DNA of 64,000 nucleotides from NCBI GenBank assembly GCA_920105625.2, contig OV050030.1:181478315-181542314 (forward strand), given 5' to 3'. Below are positions 56,156-64,000 of this stretch, piece after piece. Made by a program: the position numbers and the translations under genes. The notes beneath the pieces were generated by a model, which was given only the letters and a program-made list of their open reading frames with translations, did no database searches and was not told where the DNA came from. The stretch comes from Clusia tigrina (lineage: Eukaryota > Arthropoda > Insecta > Diptera > Clusiidae). Positions within the stretch are counted from its first letter, which is position 1, and the number at the start of each line of letters is the position of its first letter.

Positions 56156-57295
56156 GTGTTTGAATACGAAGGCGACAGATTGAACCGAAAGCGTTTACCA
56201 GAATTTGAAGGGTTCACTTACGACGAAAGCGACGCAGCCCACAAAAACAAATGTGCATACATTGGTAAAAATTTTAATTCAACTGAATTAGCTTCTATTT
56301 GTTATTGGTTGTGTTTAAATTACAAAGAAACTGATTTGAAGTCTATATATTTCAAAATTTGCGTATGGGTTATTTGCTCTCTGCCAACGAAAACCATGAA
56401 GACGACGAATGCAGTGATGACGATGTTACTGATGATGACGTAGAAGCTGCAGCAGAGAAACAACGATGCAAAGAGACGATGCACAGGAGCGACGAAGGCA
56501 TCAAAGTACGTGATGGTGATCAGCGTATCAACGAAGAAGCAACAAATGAGAGAAATAGATGAAATGGCGATTGTTTTTTATCTATTGACAACGATAGTGA
56601 CAGATATAAAACAAATACAGTGGCTGCAAAAAGTTTTGCACCGAAGGGGAGATTCGCAATTAATAATAAAGATATTGAAGATACAATCAGGTCATTTGAT
56701 GGAAGTCTCAAACTTTCCATTGAAACGAGAATTTGAAAAAACTGCTAATGTCATGTATTGGGATGATCCTTGAAAGGACTGGCAAAGCTTTTTAGTGAAA
56801 GAGGAATAATTTCCTGGTGTAAATTGCAAGCTGCTCTGCTAGATGAGTTTGCGACAACAATGAAAAGTGCACAACTGCACAAACAATTGATAGACAAAAA
56901 AATACATACGATGAGAGCGTGGAAGAATATTTTTTGCATATGAAAGACATTGCGTCGCGTGGGAATATCGAGGATAGTTTATACTATATGTGATTGATGG
57001 TATCAAAGATTTAAACATAAACAGAACAATTTTATATGGTGCGAACAATATTATGGACTTTTATGCTATGAAATAAAAAATAATAAAAAAAACGATTTAT
57101 ACTCGAGGTGAAAAGAAAAATCTGATTTGTTTTAATTTAAGACCATACGTCTGCTGAGCATAAAAATAAAGAAAAGGGCACAAAGTCTTTCCAATGTCAA
57201 CAGTATGGACATATTGCCAAAAATTGTACCTCAACTAAGAGTGAAAATCATAAAAGTAACTTTCGTAGATTAAAACCTAGTAATATGCATAAAGA
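56156..57295 (+). pseudogene. Gag of the second gypsy element, unit B
   Basis: Matches unit A closely. The frame with ANVMYWDDP ends earlier, at a TGA (CCTTGAAAGG against CCTTCAAAGG in unit A). Confidence 0.65.
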
Positions 57296-57320
57296 AATTA
57301 AATTGGGTAATTAAAAATAT

Positions 57321-57552
57321 ATGGCTCTGTTTGATATAGGTAGCAGATTCAATATTGTGACTGATAGTGTTTATGAATCTTTAAATAAGCCAAGCTTCTT
57401 AATATCATATTTATGTCTTAATTTATTTAAGCCGGTTGGCAACTTTACGTATGATATTGAAATTGATGATCAGTTGTTTAATATTAATTTTTTAATAGTG
57501 CCTTCGAAGTGCATAGATATTGACGTTGTTATCGGGGAAGACTTTTGCTCTA
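57321..57552 (+). pseudogene. Protease of the second gypsy element, unit B
   Basis: ALFDIGSRFNIV keeps the D-I-G-S active site, which unit A has changed to D-I-G-R. It ends VVIGEDFCS at the LINE insertion. Confidence 0.75.
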
Positions 57553-57650
57553 GGTTAGGTTAGGTTAATGTGGTAGCCAGTTCAAGGACCAGCTCACTCA
57601 GACCACCATGGGTCCATTGTGATACCACCGCGCCACAACGCACCTCCGAT

Positions 57651-57983
57651 TCACTCGTCGAACCATTTTGAAGCCCTAATAAAGCGCAGGATTTGTTTGA
57701 TCCTCGCGCTAGACACGTCTGTAAGAGAGCTAAAAGCGTATTTGCCTAAAGAGCCCGCTCTGCTTCTGGCCAGAGCGGGGCAACTACAGAAGAGATGCTC
57801 CACAGTCTCCTCCTCCTCCTCATCCCCACGGCTTCTGCAGTATTCATGAGAGAATTCTCCCAGCCTGAGAGCATGTCTGCCGAAAAGCCAGTGACCAGTA
57901 ACACATGCCACGACCTTAGAGATATTCTCTCTCGGCAGGGCAAACAAGTCTCTAGTTTTCCTACTATTAAGTTCCGGCCACAT
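57651..57983 (-). pseudogene. LINE ORF2 C-terminal Cys/His region, unit B
   Basis: 110 open codons: ISKVVACVTGHWLFGRHALRLG, then YCRSRGDEEEEETVEHLFCSC, a Cys/His block, then a hydrophilic tail to FIRASKWFDE, a plausible natural C-terminus. A TGA separates it from the RNase H frame at 58017. Confidence 0.78.
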
Positions 57984-58016
57984 TGGCCTAGTCGTTAAGC
58001 AAGTGCCCTCTTGTGT

Positions 58017-58901
58017 TCAAGACCCATTGGTCTCACGCACGACTCTATCCTTCAGCATCAGTTTACAGGTGGCAATAGGTATTCCAATCTCACATCTGTC
58101 CGTGCCTAAAGGAAGGTTGGTACCCCGTCTGGCTAAGTCATCAGCCCTACTGTTTCCCGCAATATCTCTATGCCCCGGAACCCATATAAGGCGTACCTTG
58201 AAAGCGGTACTGATATCATTTAGGGCTGCTCGGCAGTCCTGAGCAACCTTTGATTTCAGTGCCACCGAATTCATTGACAAGATGGCCGCCTGGCTATCCG
58301 AGTAGATATTTATAATATTTCTTGTTACGGCTTGTCTATTTAAGTAGACGGCTACCTCCTTTATGGCTAGGACCTCTGCTTGATAAACACTGCAGTGGTC
58401 GGGGAGACGGAAAGAAAGTTCCAGTCCCAATTCTTGTGAGAAAACTCCAAAACCGACTCTATCGTCAAGTTTGGATCCGTCAGTGTAGAAATTAAGTTCC
58501 CTCCTTCTCCATGGCATTAGTGTTTGCCACTCTCTTCTAGACGGAATATATGTCTGGAAGTGCCTATCGAAGTTGAGATTAGGTATAGAGTGGTCAATGT
58601 GTTGGATAGAACTACTCCAGGTATGCGCAATAGTCGAGTGACCAATCTGCCGATCATGCCATAACGCCGCACATTTCAGCCTTAGTGCTGATGTGGCGGC
58701 CACTTGTTTCCCTACCAGCTCTAATGTTGGTAGGTTGAGTATTACTTCTAAAGCTTTAGTAGGCGTGGTCCTTAAGGCACCAGAAATATATAAAAAGGCC
58801 GTTCTTTGGACCTTGCTCAGAAGCTTCAAATAGCTTTGTTTCTGAGTGGTCTGACCACCGAGATGTATAGCCAGTGCATAATTCGTGGGGATAGCCCCCA
58901 C
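58017..58901 (-). CDS. LINE RT thumb and RNase H, unit B
   Basis: 294 codons, with a handful of residue changes from unit A (for example FQTYIPSRR against FQTSIPSRR). All RNase H catalytic positions are kept. Confidence 0.88.
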   Translation of the reverse strand: MGAIPTNYALAIHLGGQTTQKQSYLKLLSKVQRTAFLYISGALRTTPTKALEVILNLPTLELVGKQVAATSALRLKCAALWHDRQIGHSTIAHTWSSSIQHIDHSIPNLNFDRHFQTYIPSRREWQTLMPWRRRELNFYTDGSKLDDRVGFGVFSQELGLELSFRLPDHCSVYQAEVLAIKEVAVYLNRQAVTRNIINIYSDSQAAILSMNSVALKSKVAQDCRAALNDISTAFKVRLIWVPGHRDIAGNSRADDLARRGTNLPLGTDRCEIGIPIATCKLMLKDRVVRETNGS

Positions 58902-59002
58902 CTGATTCCGACCACTTTTTTACATGTGTACAAAGCAATATTGGCCTTCCTGACTCTTTCTTCAATATTGGGTTTCCAGGAAAGTTTTCTATCTAGTACT
59001 AA

Positions 59003-59599
59003 TCACAAATATCTAACTGTCTTCCTCATCGGAATTTCCACACCTTTGTATGTTAGCGGGGAGACCTCAGGAGATCTATTTTTCTTCGAAAAGAGGATTA
59101 ATTCCATTTTCTCAGGGTTTAACCGTAATCCCCTTCTTCCCGTCCAAGTAGTAAGCGTGGCCATGTTAGAGCGCAAAATATCCATAAGAGTGTTTCGATA
59201 TTTCCCTCTGATCACAATTGCCAAGTCATCAGCGTAGGCGACGACATGGCAACCCTCCCTTTCTAGGGCTAGCAGTAATGAATTTACCGCCAAATTCCAG
59301 AGCAGGGGGGAGAGGACTCCTCCCTGAGGAGTGCCTCTGCAGACCTGTCTGCTTAAGGTGCGGGAACCTAAGCTGGCAGTTACCTTTCAACTGACGAGTA
59401 TCATTTCTACCATCGCTACCATATTAGGATCGACGCCCAGAGCTTCTAACGCTCCCGTAATGGCGTTCGCATTTATGTTGTTGAAAGCGCCTTCTATGCC
59501 AATGAACGCCGCTAGTGCGAAATCTTTCTTCTGGATGGCTTTTTCCACTATACCAATAAGTACGTGTAACGCCGTCTCTGTCGATTTGCCCTTGCTCAC
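59003..59599 (-). pseudogene. LINE RT core fragment, unit B
   Basis: Motif A reads LAAFIGIEGAFNNI: the catalytic Asp is Gly, unlike unit A. Motif C VVAYADDLAIVI is intact. Stop between the two frames as in unit A. Confidence 0.83.
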
Positions 59600-59922
59600 T
59601 CTACCGATTTGGCCTGCTCCTCAGTGAGCTGGTCTGTGGGTAGAGCCTCATGTTTGGCCATGACCCTCATGGCCGCCTTCCTATCATAATAGGCCTGCTT
59701 AGAAGGACGGACGGGTTTAAACGCCCCCCCCCCTGGCCTACCCCAGCAACCCTCTTTGAGCTGCTGGGCCCCTCTACTATCTGCTGCCGAAAGATACCCG
59801 GGGTAGCCCCCCGCCCCCTGACCGGAGTCAGCGTTTGGGTTTTTACCACCTCCTACGGGTTTCTTCCTTCAGCACCCCTTTGAAAGAGACGAGAGACCGG
59901 CTTTCCCAAGACTTTTGCTCTA

Positions 59923-60213
59923 AAGCTCAAATATATATAAACCCAGATGAACTTTTTTAAAAACATTAGACAATGAAGTGCACTCAATAATGAAAATTGA
60001 TATAATTTCCGAATATAGTGAGATTAATATTGAAAAAAGTGGTGGGAATGAAGCTAAAAAAAAAGTGAGCGGAGTAATTCAAAATTACCGGCCAAACAAA
60101 TCAAAATGAACAAATGTTGAAATGAACATTCTTTTAAAAGACGAAACTCCTATTTTCTCTAGACCGCGTCGGTTACCAATAAGTGAAAAATATGTGGTGG
60201 ACCAACAAATTGA
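59923..60213 (+). pseudogene. Start of RT of the second gypsy element
   Basis: After the LINE the frame gives IYINPDELF, later VSGVIQNYRPN, and near 60105-60210 NILLKDETPIFSRPRRLPIS and YVVDQQIEQW, the entry blocks of gypsy RT. It ends where minus-strand env sequence begins. A TGA lies near 60107. Confidence 0.75.
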
Positions 60214-61560
60214 ACAGTGGAGTGCGGTGAGGACATCCAATTGAGTTTCATGTATAATGGTTTTCTCGTTGGGGACCGTGTGTACTTCGTAAATGGTGTT
60301 CATGGTGCTAACGTCTTTGAACCTGGCGTAGAATGTGTATATGGAACTGGAATTGCTGTAGTGACCTTGAAGTGTGATTACTTTAGTTTTGACGATATAG
60401 TCAGGATGCATGGTTAATATTCCAGAGCCTGTCATTGTTAGTTGAGCAATCTGGATTCCACACACTGTTGACATTTCAGTTTCTGATATAGTGGAGAATA
60501 TCCGCTGGTTCTTCTCATGCAATTGGATCCACATAGAGCTACGATGCGATTGTGTGATGCTACAATCTGTTGTAGCTTTGTTGTTGAATACATTAATTTC
60601 GCAGGAAAATGCCGTTGTTTCTCTTCCATAGGTCGGGTGATTGCTTTCACACATGTAGGCGTATTCCTTGGTTGTGAAGCAGTTGCCCAGTCTATGTGAA
60701 CTTTGTGGGATGTGCTGATCTTGAAGAGGGTTGACTGCTAAAAATAAGGTATCTGGCGCTATTGTGTACGAGTATATTGTTTCGTTTTTCATACTTGGAA
60801 TCGGGATGAGTTGAAACATGTCGAAATGTTGTTGATAGATTATGGGTATCCTTATTTAAAAGATGACCTTGCTCTTTGTGATTGCTCCTTCTGCTTTCAT
60901 TATATTATAGAATTGTACTATGTTGAATTGTTCAGTGGGCAGATGTCCAGCTAATGGAAGGTGCGCCTTAATGGTGCTGATCTGAGCTTGTAGTTGTTGC
61001 GGTGCTAGTAATGTTGGACTGATTTTACCATGGTGTGTATCTGTGAGCACATCGATGATGTCTGCCTGTATTCGATGAAGGTTGGCCGCCATAAATGTTA
61101 ATTGGGTTGTTGCTAAAATCAATAACTGCGAAATCTTAATTTGATTTGTGTTGCCGATCACGTTATTATTTACCGCGTTTAGTTCCTTCTGTAGCTCAGA
61201 AATTCGTGACCTTGTTGCTCGTTCGTCCTTCTTGATGACATTAATGGTAGAGCCAATGATGGAGGTATGAATTTGAAGTAAACGTTGCAGATGATTTTAG
61301 TTGATTTTTACTTCCTTAATTGTGTGAGACATTTCTGCCGCGTAGTCTGAGTCGAGAACAACAAAGAAGGTGCGAGCGACGTTTCCAACTATATTGAGCG
61401 CCGTTCTTGTGTTACGCCCATTCGATAGCATATCTTTGTCCTGCAGTAGCTCATCCTGTGTCTGATTTAGGTTGCTGCTTAGGGCATAACACGTGGAGTT
61501 TTATTCTGCTCTTGTACATAAGTTCTGGAGTGCTAAGATGCCGGAAGAGAAGGTATCGGT
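60214..61560 (-). pseudogene. Env-like glycoprotein gene, truncated and broken
   Basis: Pieces: about 61510-61162 (Asn/Asp-rich, with a stop near 61297), 61161-60856 (TDTHHGKISPTLLAP, AHLPLAGHLP) and 60819-60214 (APDTLFLAVN, YMCESNHP, TTDCSITQSHRS, STVCGIQIAQL). Many spaced Cys residues, and HHGKISPTLL-type wording, resemble insect retroelement Env related to baculovirus F proteins, which mediate membrane fusion. The C-terminal part with the membrane anchor is missing because the gene meets gypsy sequence at 60213. The 60819-60085 frame reads through into antisense gypsy; those last about 43 codons are not env. Confidence 0.65.
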
Positions 61561-62336
61561 TTCTGCCCAAAATGAGGCCAAGTCATAGTACACCACCATT
61601 TACCGTTCTGCTGTTACCAAAGTTGTTGACATGGACTGAGCTGCTTAATATTGCCGGTGTAATGAGCGTATATAGTGTACGAGATAAATACCAATATATA
61701 TATTATATATTATATATTATATATTAGAGCGTTGCTCGGCAAGACGCCATTGAGAAAATTCTAACTGAGAGCCGAAGAAAGGCTGATTGCAAGAAAAATG
61801 CAGTTGGTTTGAGTTGCCAGTTGGAAACTGATTAGTATAATTCCCGAGCAGGGTTTTTATATGGCTTATTTGAGTTACAAACTCGATAACAAATCTCGAT
61901 TAATTTAATTGTTTATTTCTAATCCCTTTCGCTTAAGTGTAACTCAAATTCCACTCAATTGTAAAACAAACCAATTCACCAATGACCGCACGCCAGGATT
62001 CTAATTACACTGCACATGTCAAGTGTCATAGTGTTGCAGTGCAGCGGATGGGTGTGTCTTATGTATTGTTATGGTTTGGATGTGTAGTTTGCGTAGGTAG
62101 ACTTTGTGCTACACTACGTTTGTGCGCAATAGTGCACATGCACTACACCGGGATCAGTAGCAAAGAGACAATAACTGTTAACAGGAGAGAGCTGGTCGGT
62201 GAGGCTCGCCTCCTTCTTGTTGGTTTTCCATTCGATTCGGATGAACGAGGCTGGGTGGTTGTGAGAAGGACGCTGTTTAGGTTGTTATTGCTGAGCTGGG
62301 AAGGTGCACCCAAATCGTTATACGCATCAGGGTCCG
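61561..62336 (-). other. Spacer between pol and env
   Basis: Includes a TATATTA-repeat tract (about 61690-61727) and no recognised protein. A splice acceptor for env would be expected on the minus strand here, but I cannot pick one with confidence. Confidence 0.45.
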
Positions 62337-62717
62337 TTACTGGAAGGGTGCAAACCTGTGGATTGACGTTTGAATTTCAGCCACACGTACTGCGCCGTCT
62401 TGGCCTTCGTATGTTTTGATTATCCTCCCTAGTGGCCAGCGAAGGGGTGGTAAGTTGTCTTCTTTTACTATTACCATCATACCTGGTCTTGCATTATCCA
62501 CCTGCTCTCCCCACTTGTGCCTGCATTGAAGTTCATTCAGATAATCTCGAGACCACCGGTTCCAGAATTCATGCTTCAGATGCGATACTAGCTTCCATCG
62601 GGTTAACAATGAAGCTTTGGTCGATGTGGCAGCCGTGTCAATTGGTGCTGTTAGAAGTTCGCCAATTAGGGAGTGTCGTGGCGTTAAAGGGTGTAGATCC
62701 TTTGTGTCGGCTGGCAT
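62337..62717 (-). CDS. BEL/Pao integrase C-terminal domain (DUF5641-like)
   Basis: 126 codons: PRHSLIGELL, LLTRWKLVSHLKHEFWNRWSRDYLNELQ, KWGEQVDNARPGMMVIV, LPPLRWPLGRI and VRVAEIQTSIHRFAP. This block follows the integrase core in nearly all BEL/Pao Pol proteins and probably contacts DNA. A frame change separates it from the core at 62744. Confidence 0.9.
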   Translation of the reverse strand: MPADTKDLHPLTPRHSLIGELLTAPIDTAATSTKASLLTRWKLVSHLKHEFWNRWSRDYLNELQCRHKWGEQVDNARPGMMVIVKEDNLPPLRWPLGRIIKTYEGQDGAVRVAEIQTSIHRFAPFQ

Positions 62718-62743
62718 GTTAGTGGCCGAGAGTTTAAAATGGC

Positions 62744-63507
62744 TTATATTTCAACCATCACCGTTTCTAATTCTTCATACGTTAATGAAGCATTGCCCAC
62801 ACTTCTTACAAAAATAGTTTTAGCAGATTTTACTGGTGCTTCCCATAGTCCGACAAAATGTGGTGCTCTTGGTGGAATGAAGTTGAATTTGATGCCCTTG
62901 TTGCTGCATGTCCTGATTACAACTTCTTCTGGCTGTTCCCCATGGACTACTTCTTTTAAATATAAAAGCTTATTTTTGGCGCTGACGAATTTTGTTGCGT
63001 TGTCGCAGTACAAATTTTGAAAGTGCCCCCGTCTGCCTATGAATCGCTTTAGGCATCCTAAGAATGCTTCTGTGGTTAAATCGCTGACTACTAGTAAAAC
63101 ACTGCTACATAAGCTTTGTGTGGTCGTTTCCCTCGCGCCTTGAAATGAATACAGAAAGGGCCGCAGAAGTCGACTCCTGAATTGATGAATGGTCGTGCTG
63201 GCTGGACTCGTTCTGCAGGTAACCTCCCCATTATTTGTTGGAAAAGTTGTGGCTTCGCTTTGGTGTAGCGAACGCAATGCTGTACAATTGACCGTGCCAT
63301 GGATTTGCCTTTTATAGGCCTGAACCGCTGACGAAGGTGGGCTAGTAGAGTCTGTGGCCCACAGTGCAAGTGTTCTTTGTGATACTCTGTTCCGAGAAGT
63401 TTTGACAGGGGGTCGTTGTATGGAATGATCATTGGATGCTGGGCATTATATGAAATGGTGGCTGCTTGAATGCGTCCTCCCACACGCATTATCCCTTCGG
63501 CGTCCAC
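62744..63507 (-). pseudogene. BEL/Pao integrase zinc region and catalytic core
   Basis: 63507-63091: YHKEHLHCGPQTLLAHLRQRF and QHCVRYTKAKP (zinc region, second Cys of CxxC replaced by Tyr), then INSGVDFCGPF (catalytic Asp). The frame switches between about 63130 and 63090; 63120-62744 continues SDLTTEAFLGCLKRF, LYCDNATKF (catalytic Asp) and VGLWEAPVKSAK (catalytic Glu). The catalytic triad is intact; the zinc ligand and frame are not. Confidence 0.88.
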
Positions 63508-63528
63508 AAATGGGTTGAGGTTGGCTAA

Positions 63529-64000
63529 CTAATTGTTTTTGCTCAGATTTGTATTTTTGGCGAGGGCCTTGATATCTTCTTTGAACTGAGATATTTGCGT
63601 GCCGTGGATGATGATTGTTAGAGCTTTGCTTTGTTCTTGAGAAGTTAATGCAGTGTGACATTTTCGTTCCTTCTTCGTAGTGTTTGAATGATTTATAAAT
63701 CTCAATACATATGCTACAATGTTTGTTAGTATTTTGAACGAGTTTTTGTGGTTAATTTTGTAGATCATATCCTCCAAGTCGTTTGCAGCAGTAATAGTTG
63801 CTGTTACCGCGGTTCGTCTCCTTTCGATCGTAGTCTCGATGGCCAGTTCTCTTGAGTATGGTTTTGGCCAATCGTCCATTTTTCTGTGAAGGAAGATAGG
63901 TCCATAAAACCACATATTGCAGGTGCTTAAATCTGACGGTGCTAATCCTCTGGATAGTATATCTGCTGGGTTTTCCTGAGAACGGACGTATCGCCATTGG
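63529..64000 (-). pseudogene. BEL/Pao RNase H end and linker
   Basis: At the window edge a minus frame gives WRYVRSQENPADILSRGLAP, the end of BEL/Pao RNase H, then GPIFLHRKMDDWP and a basic linker (NTTKKERKCH, FKEDIKALAKN). A TAG near 63527 separates it from VDAEGIMRVGGRI, the start of the integrase zinc region. The rest of pol lies beyond the window. Confidence 0.78.

Larger units (their letters stand above)
57553..59907 (-). mobile_element. R1/LOA-like LINE, internally deleted, unit B
   Basis: Counterpart of 46899-49249 with the same 15 bp flanks (57538-57552 and 59908-59922), the same internal deletion and the same pentamer tail. So insertion and deletion both predate the segmental duplication. 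Confidence 0.9.
55700..60213 (+). mobile_element. Second Ty3/gypsy element (+), unit B and right flank
   Basis: Primer site TGGTGTCAGAAGTG at 55994-56007, gag 56156-57295, protease 57321-57552, LINE insertion 57553-59907, then coding resumes (59923 onward) through the start of RT to about 60213. This is the more complete copy, since unit A is cut at 49320. Confidence 0.8.
60214..64000 (-). mobile_element. BEL/Pao retrotransposon with env-like gene, partial
   Basis: Minus order from the window end: end of RNase H, linker, integrase, the DUF5641-type integrase C-terminus, spacer, env-like gene cut at about 60213. Gag, protease and RT lie outside the window if present. The integrase wording is clearly BEL/Pao. 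An env downstream of pol occurs in roo-like members and related insect retroviruses. Several stops and shifts show the copy is inactive. Confidence 0.85.

Noticed and set aside
61407..62419. Plus-strand frames at 61407-61727 and 61982-62419
   Set aside because: They are opposite the env/pol region of a minus-strand BEL/Pao element and show no domain.

Overview
The window looks like transposable-element-rich, gene-poor DNA from an insect, most likely a higher fly. The element mix suggests this: I-like, jockey-like and R1/LOA-like LINEs, Ty3/gypsy elements primed by tRNA-Ser and tRNA-Leu, and BEL/Pao elements, one of them with an env-like gene. I found no host protein-coding gene, rRNA or convincing tRNA gene. 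Nearly everything I can assign is a broken, truncated or nested mobile element, and long (AT)n tracts sit at or near many element boundaries. The species call is inference; the element calls rest on motifs read in the translations.

Layout, left half. 1-3209: RNase-H-bearing LINE (+) with a poly-A tail. 3375-10053: two LTR types, each present in both orientations, around an I-like LINE remnant (-) and a gag fragment (-); one LTR copy carries a tRNA-derived SINE. 10696-10997: about 300 bp of uninterrupted (AT)n. 11000-26704: a CR1/jockey-type LINE (+) interrupted twice, by an 11.35 kb gypsy-type LTR retrotransposon (12518-23868, -, itself carrying a Tc1/mariner transposon at 21361-22575) and by a 521 bp MITE (24951-25471). 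26790-29598: jockey-like LINE (-) whose ORF2 is split by one stop codon. 29599-30974: PIF/Harbinger remnant with transposase and Myb/SANT-like genes. 30978-33600: gypsy remnant (+). 34397-35960: 5' part of a BEL/Pao element (+). About 35960-39940: I-like LINE (+).

Layout, right half. A 10.6 kb segment is tandemly duplicated: unit A 38773-49320 and unit B 49327-59978. Each unit holds the 3' end of the I-like LINE, a SINE copy, AT tracts, a gypsy element on the minus strand (gag, protease, start of RT, 5' LTR), a second gypsy element head-to-head on the plus strand (both with tRNA-Leu-type primer sites), and an R1/LOA-like LINE inserted in the second gypsy protease with a 15 bp target-site duplication. 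Unit B runs on into the second gypsy element's RT up to about 60213, where it meets a BEL/Pao element on the minus strand (env, integrase, end of RNase H) that continues to the window end.

These genes do not form a host pathway; they are independent retrotransposon and transposon replication modules. Their nesting gives a relative history: the host LINE is older than the LTR element, which is older than the mariner; the second gypsy is older than the R1/LOA LINE, and both are older than the tandem duplication. I did not find a convincing new biological system. The items most worth following up are the tandem duplication, the SINE family with its target-site duplication, the internally deleted LINE ending in TTAGG-like pentamers, and the head-to-head gypsy pair.
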